Shown piece after piece: positions 25,160 to 34,176 of a stretch of DNA of 44,632 nucleotides. The position numbers and the translations under genes are program-made. The notes below the pieces were generated by a model, which saw only the letters and a list, made by a program, of their open reading frames with translations, had not been told where the DNA came from and made no database searches. The stretch lies in contig JAEXBA010000033.1 in NCBI GenBank assembly GCA_023457935.1, forward strand, positions 1 through 44,632, given 5' to 3'. Origin of the DNA: Bacteroidota bacterium. GTDB taxonomy: Bacteria; Bacteroidota; Bacteroidia; Flavobacteriales; Weeksellaceae. Within the stretch, counting starts at the first letter, position 1. Every line of letters starts with the position of its first letter.

Positions 25160-26542
25160 ATGCAGGAAACCCTTAATTACATCCAGGAAAATAAACAGCG
25201 TTATGTTGACGAGCTTTTTGAACTTTTGAAAATTGCTTCCATCTCGGCCGATCCGGCTTATAAAGATGAAGTGTTGAAATGTGCCGACAAATGCGCCGAA
25301 CATCTTAAAAATGCCGGAGCGGATAATGTTGAAGTCTGCAAAACCCCGGGAAATCCCATTGTTTTCGGCGAAAAACTGCTGAGCGCTGATCTTCCGACAG
25401 TTCTGGTTTACGGGCATTACGATGTTCAGCCGCCGGATCCTTTGGATTTATGGACGAAGCCGCCTTTTGAACCCTATATTGAAAAAACCGATCTTCATCC
25501 TGACGGAGCGATTTTCGGCAGAGGTTCTGCGGATGATAAAGGCCAGTTCTTTATGCATATCAAAGCATTTGAAGCAATGATGAAAACCGATACTTTGCCT
25601 TGCAATGTTAAATTTATTATTGAAGGGGAAGAGGAAGTCGGTTCGGTAAGTCTGGCAGATTGGGTAAAAGAAAATACCGAAAAACTGTCGTGCGACTGTA
25701 TTCTGATTTCAGATACGAGTTTATATTCAACAGAACAGCCGACCGTTACCACAGGTTTACGTGGTTTAAGTTATGTTGAGGTTGAGGTGGAAGGGCCTAA
25801 CCGTGATCTTCATTCCGGACTTTATGGTGGAGCTGTTCCGAACCCAATTCATGTTCTGAGCAGAATGATTGCACAACTGATTGACGAAAACGGTCACATT
25901 ACTATTGACGGCTTTTACGATAATGTTCTGGTGGTTTCTGATGATGAAAGAGCCGATATGAACAAACTGAAAGACGATCCTGAAGATTTTAAAAAATCCA
26001 TCGGTCTGGAAGGAGTAGAAGGTGAAAAAGATTACACCACTTTGGAAAGAACTTCCATCCGGCCAACATTGGACTGTAACGGAATATGGGGCGGCTATAC
26101 CGGAGAAGGCGCGAAAACAGTAATTCCATCAAAAGCATTTGCAAAAATATCAATGCGGTTGGTTCCGTATCAGACTCCTGATGAAATCACTGAAAAGTTC
26201 ACCAGATATTTTGAAAAAATTGCGCCGGATAATGTCCGCGTAAAAGTAAACCCTCATCACGGCGGAATGCCTTACGTATTGCCAAGCGATACCAAAGAGT
26301 TTACAGCGGCGAAAAAAGCGATGGAAACTGCATTCGGCAAGGAGGTTCTTCCGTTCAGAAGTGGAGGAAGCATTCCAATTACGGCAATGTTTGAAGAAGT
26401 GCTGGGTGCAAAATCTGTTTTAATGGGGTTTGGACTGAGTTCAGACGCTATCCACTCACCGAACGAGCATTTTGGGTTATTTAATTTTTATAAGGGGATC
26501 GAGAGTATACCGTTGTTTTTTGAGAATTATGCAAAAAACTAA
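25160..26542 (+). CDS. M20-family dipeptidase
   Basis: A 460-residue metallopeptidase of the M20 (CNDP2-like) group. Zinc-site segments are complete: YGHYDVQPPDP, GRGSADDKGQ, EGEEEVGS, SDTSLY and the C-terminal SSDAIHSPNEH. The dimerisation domain sits between about 205 and 360. No signal peptide, so it should hydrolyse dipeptides in the cytoplasm. It is bounded by terminators on both sides. Confidence 0.93.
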   Translation: MQETLNYIQENKQRYVDELFELLKIASISADPAYKDEVLKCADKCAEHLKNAGADNVEVCKTPGNPIVFGEKLLSADLPTVLVYGHYDVQPPDPLDLWTKPPFEPYIEKTDLHPDGAIFGRGSADDKGQFFMHIKAFEAMMKTDTLPCNVKFIIEGEEEVGSVSLADWVKENTEKLSCDCILISDTSLYSTEQPTVTTGLRGLSYVEVEVEGPNRDLHSGLYGGAVPNPIHVLSRMIAQLIDENGHITIDGFYDNVLVVSDDERADMNKLKDDPEDFKKSIGLEGVEGEKDYTTLERTSIRPTLDCNGIWGGYTGEGAKTVIPSKAFAKISMRLVPYQTPDEITEKFTRYFEKIAPDNVRVKVNPHHGGMPYVLPSDTKEFTAAKKAMETAFGKEVLPFRSGGSIPITAMFEEVLGAKSVLMGFGLSSDAIHSPNEHFGLFNFYKGIESIPLFFENYAKN

Positions 26543-26565
26543 ATATTTTTAAATTCCATGATGGT

Positions 26566-26598
26566 AAATCCGCAATTATTTGCGGATTTTTCTTTTTT
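26566..26598 (+). terminator. Terminator after the M20 dipeptidase gene
   Basis: A 10-bp perfect stem (AAATCCGCAA / TTGCGGATTT) with a TTAT loop and a long T-rich tail. Confidence 0.85.
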
Positions 26599-26630
26599 TT
26601 GTTCAATAAATGTAATAAACATTTAGGTAT

Positions 26631-26660
26631 TTGATAATTGGTAATTTATTTATACATTTG
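26631..26660 (+). promoter_or_regulatory. Promoter of the larger T9SS cargo gene
   Basis: TTG at 26631-26633, a 19-bp spacer and TACATTTG at 26653-26660. It ends 24 bases before the chosen ATG at 26685 and lies inside the longer reading frame, which supports the shorter start. Confidence 0.7.
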
Positions 26661-26684
26661 AAAAAATTTCAAAATCTTACTAAT

Positions 26685-29015
26685 ATGAAAAAAGTTTTAT
26701 TCTTTTGTTTTGCAATGCTAGCAAGCGTCTGCTATGGTCAGTACGCGTACACTGGAAATTTTGAGGATCCGGGATACAATGTAACCACCTATAAACAATT
26801 TGGAGGGGGTTCGCGAGTAGCTGCAGCATCGTGTAATGGAGCATTTGGAGGTCAGCTTGCAATTTCCCTTGCTTTTCCTAGCACTGGTTATATGGTTGAT
26901 CTTTCAACAATTGGCCAGACAGGGAATGGGCAGAATATTGCGGTATCTGTCAATTATAAAAAAGGTGCGGCGGTTACGGGTACACTGAGGCTTGCTTATT
27001 TTATCTTTAACAGTGCCACTAATAATTGGAGTATTTTTCCTTTTGGTACCGCCCAAACATTGACTGCTGCAGCGCTTACAACCTGCACACCGTTGACTGG
27101 GACTATACCAGCAGGAGCAATTCAGCCGGGGCAGATTGCAGGTGTAGGTGTTTGGTTTGCTAGTTCTGGAAATACAGTTGGAAATATTTTTATAGACGAT
27201 ATTGTGCTGAATCAGGAAGTAGCTACTGCAGTACCTGCATGTACATCATTGACATATCCTACTGCAGGATCTACTGTAAGCGGAGGTTTTATTAACTTTC
27301 AGTGGACTTCTGTACCGCAAGCTGTAGGATACAAGCTACATGTTGGAACTGCACCCGGAGCTTCGGATGTCTTAAATACAACACAATCGGGTACTAATTT
27401 TAGTGCAACAGTTCCTGTCGGCGGAACATACTATGTGAGGGTTATTCCTTATAATACAGTTGGTGATGCGGTAGGATGCACCGAAATTAGCTTCAATACA
27501 AACTCACAGATTGGGTACTGTGGTCCTATTACATCGTCAAGTCCAACGCAAACTTATCCGATTTCCTCAGTGGCAGTAAATGGTGGGGTACCTAACACTT
27601 CTTCAGCTACTGCTGGAGCACCCGCCCACGAAGATTTTAGTGCTACCATATTTAATGTTACCGCTGCTACAAATATGACTCTGAATGTTACCGGTACAGG
27701 TTTAGGAACAAACATTTTTGGAATGACAGCTTTTGTTGACTGGAATAATAATGGAAGTTTCAATGATACCGGTGAGCAATACTTTATCTCTGCTCCGTTA
27801 GCTACAGGTACTGGAACAACAATTAACTTTTCCAGAACTATAGCTGTACCAAGCGGTATAACAGGCAATAGAAGGATGAGAATTAAGTATAATTTTAATG
27901 GCTCCAATACTGTACTGAACACCGCACTCTCAGATCCATGTAGCAATATAACTAATGGGCAAGTTGAAGACTATACACTTAATGTAACTACCCCAAGTAC
28001 AGCTCCTTCTTGTGCTACAGTTACGGTGCCAACTGCTGGTGGAACTGTTCCCGCAAATGCTACTTTTACATGGACGGCCGCTGCTTATGCTTCTGGATAC
28101 AAAATTTATTTAGGGACTACAGCCGGAGGTACCAATGTGTTGAATGGTACACTTGTTTCAGCAACTAGTTATTCCATTATGTTGAACCCAGCAACAACTT
28201 ATTACCTAAGAATTATTCCTACAAATGCGATTGGAGATGCCATGGGATGTGGTGAAATTACATTTACAACAACCAATATACAGTATTGCAGTGCATTAAC
28301 ATTCCTCAATCCGGAACCAATATCTAATGTTACATTTGCAGGTATAAACAATACAACGGATGCAGCTACCGCAGGTGCGCAATCTTTAGAGGATTTTACA
28401 GCAATTACAGGAACTGTAGAGCAAGGAATGACATACCCAATAAGTGTTAATGGAAATTCAGATGGGAATTATACAAATTTCTATATAGTATTTATCGACT
28501 GGAACCAAAATGGTATCCTTAATGATGCGGGAGAAGTTTATTTTGCTGACGGAAGTTTGTCATTAACAAACTCCACTGGGGTAGCTACCCCTGCAACAGG
28601 AAATATTGTAGTTCCTGCAGGTGCATTAACTGGTAATACGCGAATGAGAATAAAAAAAGAATATAATACTGATGCAGCAGCGGCTTCAGCAAGTACGCTG
28701 TTTAAAAATCCTTGTGCGGTTGGATCTAATTATGGTCAAGCCGAAGATTACACTATTACAGTAACTGCAAGTATGGGAGTATCGGAAATAACAAAAGATT
28801 TATTTTCAGTTTATCCAAATCCTGTATCAGAAATCTTAAATATCAAATCTGATGAAAAAATTCTGTCGGTTTCAATTTATGATATGTCAGGAAGAGCTAT
28901 GAACGTTGGAGCTGTAAATAACCAAATTGATGTAAGACATCTTCAAAGTGGAACTTATCTTTTAGAGATAAAAACCTCATCAGGTAAACAAACCAAAAAA
29001 TTCATTAAAAAATAA
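26685..29015 (+). CDS. T9SS-secreted multidomain protein with duplicated Fn3-GEVED modules
   Basis: A 776-residue exported protein. Signal peptide (MKKVLFFCFAMLASVCYG), an N-terminal carbohydrate-binding-like beta domain (about 20-180, ending NIFIDDIVLNQE), then two copies of a fibronectin-III-like plus GEVED module: Fn3 (SLTYPTAGSTVSGG, YYVRVIPYNTVGDA), GEVED (AFVDWNNNGSFNDTGEQYF, QVEDYTLNV), Fn3 (VTVPTAGGTVPAN, YYLRIIPTNAIGDA), GEVED (VFIDWNQNGILNDAGEVYF, QAEDYTITV). A type A T9SS sorting domain (about 706-776, SVYPNPVSEILNIKS) ends KKFIKK. The protein should be exported across the outer membrane by the type IX system and attached or released. No catalytic domain is recognised, so an adhesin or binding role is likely. 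The start at 26685 follows the promoter and opens the signal peptide. Confidence 0.9.
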   Translation: MKKVLFFCFAMLASVCYGQYAYTGNFEDPGYNVTTYKQFGGGSRVAAASCNGAFGGQLAISLAFPSTGYMVDLSTIGQTGNGQNIAVSVNYKKGAAVTGTLRLAYFIFNSATNNWSIFPFGTAQTLTAAALTTCTPLTGTIPAGAIQPGQIAGVGVWFASSGNTVGNIFIDDIVLNQEVATAVPACTSLTYPTAGSTVSGGFINFQWTSVPQAVGYKLHVGTAPGASDVLNTTQSGTNFSATVPVGGTYYVRVIPYNTVGDAVGCTEISFNTNSQIGYCGPITSSSPTQTYPISSVAVNGGVPNTSSATAGAPAHEDFSATIFNVTAATNMTLNVTGTGLGTNIFGMTAFVDWNNNGSFNDTGEQYFISAPLATGTGTTINFSRTIAVPSGITGNRRMRIKYNFNGSNTVLNTALSDPCSNITNGQVEDYTLNVTTPSTAPSCATVTVPTAGGTVPANATFTWTAAAYASGYKIYLGTTAGGTNVLNGTLVSATSYSIMLNPATTYYLRIIPTNAIGDAMGCGEITFTTTNIQYCSALTFLNPEPISNVTFAGINNTTDAATAGAQSLEDFTAITGTVEQGMTYPISVNGNSDGNYTNFYIVFIDWNQNGILNDAGEVYFADGSLSLTNSTGVATPATGNIVVPAGALTGNTRMRIKKEYNTDAAAASASTLFKNPCAVGSNYGQAEDYTITVTASMGVSEITKDLFSVYPNPVSEILNIKSDEKILSVSIYDMSGRAMNVGAVNNQIDVRHLQSGTYLLEIKTSSGKQTKKFIKK

Positions 29016-29035
29016 TAATTATCACAAATGATTAT

Positions 29036-29067
29036 AAGCATCTCTAAACAGAGGTGCTTTTTTTATT
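29036..29067 (+). terminator. Terminator after the larger T9SS cargo gene
   Basis: A 10-bp stem (AAGCATCTCT / AGAGGTGCTT, one G-T pair) with a T run. Confidence 0.8.
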
Positions 29068-29123
29068 AATTTTTAGCTATAGTAGCAAAAAACTTATTAT
29101 ATTTAAAATCTTAAAAATTTTAT

Positions 29124-30080
29124 ATGAAAAAACTTTTATTTATTTCATCAATTACGCTTACAGTTGCATTAAATGCACAAGTATTGCAAACTGAGAATTT
29201 TGATGCGCTAAATACCGCGACGATTGTTGGACAGGGGACCCCTTCTTATGCTAACCTTGGTGGAGCTGGTACTGATTATATGGTTGTTGCAGGAGGAAAT
29301 ACAGGTAAAGGCCTTTCAATTTCAGGACCTGCAACGGCAGGAGCATCTCGATATCTTTGGAAAGGCGGATTAGATACACAATGGGCAGCAAGAGCTGCTG
29401 GCAATAATATTATTCAGGTTGAATATGATTATTATACTGGTGCTGTAAGCACTAGTACCAACGGTGGAGGAGTAGAATTATATGATTCAACGTTTGGAGT
29501 ATATTTGGGAGGATTATCTGTAGAAAACGATACAAAAGTTATCTATGGAATTACTACCACCGCTACTGTGCCGGGATTGACAAATTTAGGAGCAGGTACC
29601 GCGAACGTGATCTTGCCCGCAAATACTTGGGTTAGAGTAGGATTTGCATATAATACTACAAATGGTACTGTAACCTTTAAAGGTCCTGGTTTCAATAAAA
29701 CGGTTACAGGTACTGATATTGCAGTGCCTTTTGAGCTCGATTATGCAGTTCAAGATCTTGGTACGAACGCGGCTGCATCAACACACCTTTTTGACAATTT
29801 AGTGGTAACTGCTGTAGCAACGGAATCTCTACTTGCAACCAATGACGTTTCTCTTCAAACAGAAGGTTTTGAAGTTTATCCGAATCCAGCAACTGATTTT
29901 TTAATTGTAAAATCTAAAACAAAGATTTTGGCAGCATATATTTACGATATGTCAGGAATTAGAATGGATGCCAAAATTATCGATGGAAAGGTTAATGTAA
30001 AAAATCTCCAAAAAGGGACATACGTTTTAGGATTAAAAACTGAAAAAGGTTTAGTATCCAAAAAATTCATTAAAAAATAA
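29124..30080 (+). CDS. T9SS-secreted protein with a LamG-like beta domain
   Basis: A 318-residue exported protein: signal peptide (KKLLFISSITLTVALNAQ), a single beta-rich domain (about 20-235) with ENFDAL near the start and ASTHLFDNLVVTA at the end, a pattern typical of LamG/jelly-roll domains in Bacteroidota, and a type A sorting domain (about 249-318, EVYPNPATDFLIVKS, ending KKFIKK). The sorting domain closely resembles that of the preceding gene. Its own terminator and a weak TATATTTA box (29098-29105) suggest independent expression. Ligand unknown. Confidence 0.87.
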   Translation: MKKLLFISSITLTVALNAQVLQTENFDALNTATIVGQGTPSYANLGGAGTDYMVVAGGNTGKGLSISGPATAGASRYLWKGGLDTQWAARAAGNNIIQVEYDYYTGAVSTSTNGGGVELYDSTFGVYLGGLSVENDTKVIYGITTTATVPGLTNLGAGTANVILPANTWVRVGFAYNTTNGTVTFKGPGFNKTVTGTDIAVPFELDYAVQDLGTNAAASTHLFDNLVVTAVATESLLATNDVSLQTEGFEVYPNPATDFLIVKSKTKILAAYIYDMSGIRMDAKIIDGKVNVKNLQKGTYVLGLKTEKGLVSKKFIKK

Positions 30081-30102
30081 TTCGTCAGAATATTAATTAC
30101 CA

Positions 30103-30128
30103 ACGCCTCATAGAGAGGCGTTTTTTTA
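30103..30128 (+). terminator. Terminator after the smaller T9SS cargo gene
   Basis: A 7-bp GC-rich stem (ACGCCTC / GAGGCGT) followed by seven T. Confidence 0.85.
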
Positions 30129-30190
30129 TTCAATCCTTTGTAAGACGTCCTGAAATTTTGTAAATTTAATGTCTTGAATAATAATTGTTT

Positions 30191-30218
30191 AAATATATTA
30201 TGCATGCATAATATATTT
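30191..30218. promoter_or_regulatory. Perfect 28-bp palindrome upstream of etfBA, candidate operator
   Basis: The two 14-base halves are exact inverted copies centred on ATGCATGCAT, with the axis between 30204 and 30205. A -7-like TATCTTTA follows at 30225-30232, which would place the -33 region inside the palindrome. There is no spacer between the arms and no T tract, so a dimeric repressor site is more likely than a terminator. Confidence 0.55.
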
Positions 30219-30260
30219 TTTAATTATCTTTACGAACAGTAAAAAAAATCTAATCTATAT

Positions 30261-31007
30261 ATGAAAATCTTAGTTTGTATCAGTAGTGTTCCGGATACTA
30301 CTTCCAAAATTAATTTTACCGCAGACAAGTCTGCATTCGACAAGAACGGTATTCAGTGGGTAATTAATCCGCTTGATGAATTTGCACTTACAAAAGCGGT
30401 TAATCTGCAGGCTTCTGCAGGTGCCAATGTAACAGTGGTGAATGTGGGCGGCGCAGAAACAGAGGCTGTCATCAGAAAAGCACTCGCAATTGGTGCAAAT
30501 GATGCAATCCGTGTAAATGCTGATCCAAAAGACAGTTTTTCTACTGCTAAGGAAATCGCTGCGGTAGCTCAGAACGGAAATTACGATTTGATCCTTTGCG
30601 GAAAAGAATCGCTGGATTATAACGGAGCTTCTGTACCGGGAATGGTTGCGCAGCTTTTGGACAAACCTTTTGTAAATGCCTGTGTCGGCCTTGATGTAAA
30701 CGGAAGCGAAGCCAATGCTGTAAGAGAAATTGACGGCGGTAAAGAAACTGTTTCTGTAAAACTTCCTGCGGTAATTGCCGGACAGAAAGGAATGGTGGAT
30801 GAAAAAGACCTGATTATTCCGAACATGAGAGGAATTATGACCGCGAGAACAAAACCTTTGCAGGTTCAGGAGCCGGTGGCCGCTGCAGCAAAAGTGAATG
30901 CAGTTTCTTTCGACAGCGTTCCGCCAAGAGCAAGTGTAAAAATGGTTTCCCCGGACAATCTGGATGAACTGGTAAGAATGCTTCACGAAGAGGCGAAAGT
31001 CATTTAA
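30261..31007 (+). CDS. etfB: Electron transfer flavoprotein subunit beta
   Basis: A 248-residue ETF beta subunit that carries AMP and docks acyl-CoA dehydrogenases. Characteristic segments: ILVCISSVPDTTSKI, WVINPLDEFALTKAV, the recognition-loop region CGKESLDYNGASVPGMVAQLL, and LPAVIAGQKGMVDEKDLIIPNMRGIM. Length is typical. etfA follows after 38 bases; together they pass electrons from fatty-acid and amino-acid oxidation to the quinone pool. Expression may be controlled at the palindrome just upstream. Confidence 0.96.
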   Translation: MKILVCISSVPDTTSKINFTADKSAFDKNGIQWVINPLDEFALTKAVNLQASAGANVTVVNVGGAETEAVIRKALAIGANDAIRVNADPKDSFSTAKEIAAVAQNGNYDLILCGKESLDYNGASVPGMVAQLLDKPFVNACVGLDVNGSEANAVREIDGGKETVSVKLPAVIAGQKGMVDEKDLIIPNMRGIMTARTKPLQVQEPVAAAAKVNAVSFDSVPPRASVKMVSPDNLDELVRMLHEEAKVI

Positions 31008-31041
31008 TTTCAAATCTCAAATTTTTAATTTCAAATCTCAA
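31005..31041 (+). repeat. Short direct repeat between etfB and etfA
   Basis: TAATTTCAAATCTCAA occurs at 31005-31020 and again at 31026-31041, filling the 38-bp intergenic gap. No role is evident. Confidence 0.7.
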
Positions 31042-31045
31042 AAAA

Positions 31046-31993
31046 ATGGCAGTATTCGTATACGCAGAAAATATAAACGGAGTTTACAAGAAAGCAGCTT
31101 TTGAAGCGGTTTCTTATGCAAAAGCAATTGCTGATCAATCAGGAGATACCGTAACGGCGGTTTCAATTAACCCAACGGATTCTTCAGACGCACTTTATAA
31201 ATATGGCGCAAACCACGTCATCAACATTAAGGATGAAGGACTTAAAAACTTCAGCGCAAAAGCATACGCTCAGGCAATGAACGAAGTGGCTAACGGAAAT
31301 ATCATCGTGTTCCCGCACACAGTAGATGCATCTTCAGTAGCACCGATGTTGGCAGTTTCAAAGGACTTTGCTTTGATTACCAATGCTTTGGCTGCACCGG
31401 ACAGTGTTTCTCCTTTTGAAGTAAAAAGAAAAGTGTTCTCCGGAAAAGGTTTCATGCAGGCAAAAGCAGACGGAAACGGTGTAATTGTAACCGTTTCTCA
31501 GAATGCTTACGGTGTTAAGGAAAACGCAGTTTCCGGAACAGAGGAAGTAAAAGATCTTTCAGTTGCCAATGAAGATACAAAGGTAATTTCTCACGAACAG
31601 AGCTCAGGAAAACTTGACCTGAAAGAAGCTGAAGTTGTGGTTTCTGCTGGCCGTGGAATGAAAGGCCCGGAAAACTGGGGAATGATTGAAGAGCTTGCCA
31701 ATGTTCTTGGTGCTGCAACAGCATGTTCAAAACCGGTTTCAGACATTGGCTGGAGACCGCATACAGAACACGTTGGGCAAACTGGTAAAGCCATCGCACC
31801 CAATCTTTACATTGCGGTTGGAATTTCCGGAGCAATTCAGCATTTGGCGGGTGTAAACTCTTCCAAGACAATTGTTGTAATCAACAGCGATCCTGAAGCG
31901 CCGTTCTTCAAATCAGCAGATTATGGAGTGGTGGGAGATGCTTTCCAGATTGTTCCTGCACTGACAGAAAAAATCAAAGCAGTAAAAGGATAA
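31046..31993 (+). CDS. etfA: Electron transfer flavoprotein subunit alpha
   Basis: A 315-residue ETF alpha subunit. The N-terminal domain starts AVFVYAENINGVYKKAAFEAV; the FAD domain holds SAGRGMKGPENWGMIEELA, GWRPHTEHVGQTGKAIAPNLYIAVGISGAIQHLAG and NSDPEAPFFKSADYGVVGD, all standard. It is the second gene of the etfBA operon and ends at a terminator. Confidence 0.96.
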   Translation: MAVFVYAENINGVYKKAAFEAVSYAKAIADQSGDTVTAVSINPTDSSDALYKYGANHVINIKDEGLKNFSAKAYAQAMNEVANGNIIVFPHTVDASSVAPMLAVSKDFALITNALAAPDSVSPFEVKRKVFSGKGFMQAKADGNGVIVTVSQNAYGVKENAVSGTEEVKDLSVANEDTKVISHEQSSGKLDLKEAEVVVSAGRGMKGPENWGMIEELANVLGAATACSKPVSDIGWRPHTEHVGQTGKAIAPNLYIAVGISGAIQHLAGVNSSKTIVVINSDPEAPFFKSADYGVVGDAFQIVPALTEKIKAVKG

Positions 31994-32019
31994 TTAATTT
32001 TAGTGATAAATATTTCAGA

Positions 32020-32048
32020 AAGCCGGGTAATTTTATCCGGCTTTTTTG
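32020..32048 (+). terminator. Terminator after etfA
   Basis: AAGCCGGG / TCCGGCTT stem with an AT-rich loop and six T. Confidence 0.75.
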
Positions 32049-32113
32049 GCGGATTATGTTGCAGAAATCTTTCAAAAACCTTAATTTTCATAATTCAAAT
32101 TCTAATTTTCACA

Positions 32114-32121
32114 TATATTTG
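32114..32121 (+). promoter_or_regulatory. Candidate -7 element before the bifunctional nuclease gene
   Basis: TATATTTG ends 4 bases before the ATG at 32126, implying a leaderless or nearly leaderless transcript. No TTG is found at the usual upstream spacing. Confidence 0.4.
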
Positions 32122-32125
32122 CTGA

Positions 32126-32722
32126 ATGGATTATAAACAGCTCATCATAAGGGGAATATCATACAGCCAGACACAGTCCGGAGCTTATGCGCTGCTTCTT
32201 GAGCATGAAGAAACCAACGTGAAACTTCCTGTCGTAATCGGCAATTTTGAAGCACAGTCAATTTCTCTTGGTCTGGAGAAAGATATTCATCCGCCAAGAC
32301 CGCTTACGCACGATTTGTTTTCCAAATTTGTGACTTCATGCGGCTATACGCTGTCATCGGTTATTATTTATCAGATACAGGACGGCGTTTTCTTTTCCAA
32401 CATCAATTTTAAAAATGAACTGAGCGGCGAAGAACTGATCATGGATGCCCGTACTTCCGATGCTGTAGCAATGGCAGTGCGTTTTGATGCGCCCATTTTT
32501 ACAACAGATCAGGTTCTGAATGAGGCGGGAATTCTTCTTGAGATTGAAGATAAAAGTACAGAAACCGAATTTTCCGAAACTCTTGAAGGTGATGAAAGTC
32601 TTTCTGAAATGACGATGGAAGATTTACAGAAACTGCTCGATGATGCCGTAAGGGAAGAGGATTTTGATACTGCGATGGAGATTCAGGAAGAAATCAAAAG
32701 AAGAAAAAAGAAAATTGATTAA
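32126..32722 (+). CDS. Bifunctional nuclease family protein (DUF151) with UVR motif
   Basis: A 198-residue protein. The DUF151 domain (about 1-140) shows LPVVIGNFEAQSISLGLE, RPLTHDLF and DARTSDAVAMAVRFDAPIFT. A C-terminal UvrB/UvrC motif (about 160-195) reads MEDLQKLLDDAVREEDFDTAMEIQEEI. Plant members of the family have DNase and RNase activity; bacterial function is not settled. The nucleoside transporter gene follows after 19 bases, so they probably form an operon linking nucleic-acid turnover with nucleoside uptake (inference). Confidence 0.9.
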   Translation: MDYKQLIIRGISYSQTQSGAYALLLEHEETNVKLPVVIGNFEAQSISLGLEKDIHPPRPLTHDLFSKFVTSCGYTLSSVIIYQIQDGVFFSNINFKNELSGEELIMDARTSDAVAMAVRFDAPIFTTDQVLNEAGILLEIEDKSTETEFSETLEGDESLSEMTMEDLQKLLDDAVREEDFDTAMEIQEEIKRRKKKID

Positions 32723-32741
32723 GCTGTACAGCAAATAAGCT

Positions 32742-34061
32742 ATGAATATAAAATTACGTCTTACAGTTCTGAGTTTTCTCCAGTTTTTTGTTTGGGGAGC
32801 TTGGTTAACCACTTTGGGAACTTACGGTTTTGGTGTAAAACAGTGGTCTGGCGAGCAGTTTGGTGCCGTTTTTTCCACTTTGGGAATTGCTTCTATTTTC
32901 ATGCCGGCGCTGGTCGGAATGATTGCCGACAAATGGGTAAACGCCGAAAAACTCTACGGTATTCTTCATATTTTTTACGGAATCATGCTCTTTTTGCTTG
33001 CGAAAACAGATGATCCGACAACCTTTTTCTGGCTCCTGCTGGTCGCCATGTTTTTCTATATGCCGACGATTTCGCTGTCGAATTCGCTTTCCTATACCAT
33101 TTTAAAGAATAACGGTTACGATGTTGTCAAGGTTTTCCCGCCGATACGCGTTTGGGGAACCATCGGTTTTATTGCAGCAATGTGGATTACCAATATTTTC
33201 AGTGATTCTTATTCGCCCTTCACTTTTGGGAAGGAATACGGTGAAAAACTCGCTGCTTTAACAGGAAATATCATCAATGCCAATCAGTTTTACATTGCTT
33301 CATTTTTTGCTGTAGTGCTCGGTCTGTATGCTTTTTCTTTACCGAAATGTCCGCCTCAGAACGTCAATGAAGGGTCAAGTTTAACCGAAAAATTAGGTCT
33401 GAATGCTTTTAAGCTTTTCAAAGACTACAAGATGGCTCTGTTCTTTCTGTTTTCAATGCTTTTGGGTGCGGCGCTTCAGCTCACCAACATGTACGGCGAC
33501 ACTTTCCTGAAAGATTTTAAAGAAATTGCTGCCTATGCAGATTCAACAGTGGTGCGGTATTCAACCATGATAATTTCGATCTCGCAGATTTCAGAAACAC
33601 TGTTTATTCTTACCATTCCTTTCTTTCTGAAGAAATTCGGAATCAAAAAAGTAATGCTGATGAGTATGTTGGCTTGGGTTCTGCGTTTCGGACTGTTTTC
33701 TGTCGGAAGTCCCGAAGGCATCGGTCTCATGGCAATTATCCTTTCCAATATTATTTACGGACTGGCATTCGATTTCTTCAATATTTCAGGTTCTCTTTTC
33801 ATTGAAACTTCAACCGATTCCAAAATCCGGTCTTCTGCACAGGGACTGTTTATGATGATGACAAATGGATTTGGAGCAATCCTGGGAAGTTCACTCAGCG
33901 GATGGCTTATTACACAGTTTTTCACCAACGAGGCAGGTTTGAAAGACTGGAGCGGAATCTGGTTTACTTTTGCAGTTTATGCATTGATAGTGATGGTTCT
34001 TTTTGCCGTAATGTTCAAGCATAAACACAATCCGAGTGAAAATCTGAGCGTATCGCACTAA
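32742..34061 (+). CDS. Nucleoside:proton symporter, NupG-type MFS permease
   Basis: A 439-residue protein with about twelve transmembrane segments. The N-terminus (LSFLQFFVWGAWLTTLGTY), MPALVGMIADKW, FYMPTISLSNSLSYTIL and FPPIRVWGTIGFIAAMW are typical of the NupG/XapB nucleoside transporter family. It is predicted to import nucleosides across the inner membrane. It is downstream of the DUF151 gene in the same direction and ends at a terminator. Substrate preference cannot be judged. Confidence 0.9.
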   Translation: MNIKLRLTVLSFLQFFVWGAWLTTLGTYGFGVKQWSGEQFGAVFSTLGIASIFMPALVGMIADKWVNAEKLYGILHIFYGIMLFLLAKTDDPTTFFWLLLVAMFFYMPTISLSNSLSYTILKNNGYDVVKVFPPIRVWGTIGFIAAMWITNIFSDSYSPFTFGKEYGEKLAALTGNIINANQFYIASFFAVVLGLYAFSLPKCPPQNVNEGSSLTEKLGLNAFKLFKDYKMALFFLFSMLLGAALQLTNMYGDTFLKDFKEIAAYADSTVVRYSTMIISISQISETLFILTIPFFLKKFGIKKVMLMSMLAWVLRFGLFSVGSPEGIGLMAIILSNIIYGLAFDFFNISGSLFIETSTDSKIRSSAQGLFMMMTNGFGAILGSSLSGWLITQFFTNEAGLKDWSGIWFTFAVYALIVMVLFAVMFKHKHNPSENLSVSH

Positions 34062-34089
34062 TTTTTTTATACTGAAAATCAATACATTA

Positions 34090-34124
34090 AATTACACTTT
34101 CATTAGGAAGTGTAATTTTTTTTA
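34090..34124 (+). terminator. Terminator after the NupG-type gene
   Basis: A 10-bp perfect stem (AATTACACTT / AAGTGTAATT) followed by a T tract. Confidence 0.85.
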
Positions 34125-34176
34125 TTCGCTGGGCAACTATTTTCTTTTCGGCGTGTCTTCTAATTAAAAGCATGTT

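Noticed and set aside
30270..31013. A 247-codon open frame on the minus strand opposite etfB
   Set aside because: It mirrors the highly conserved etfB frame; its translation is rich in Cys, His and Arg and matches nothing recognisable.
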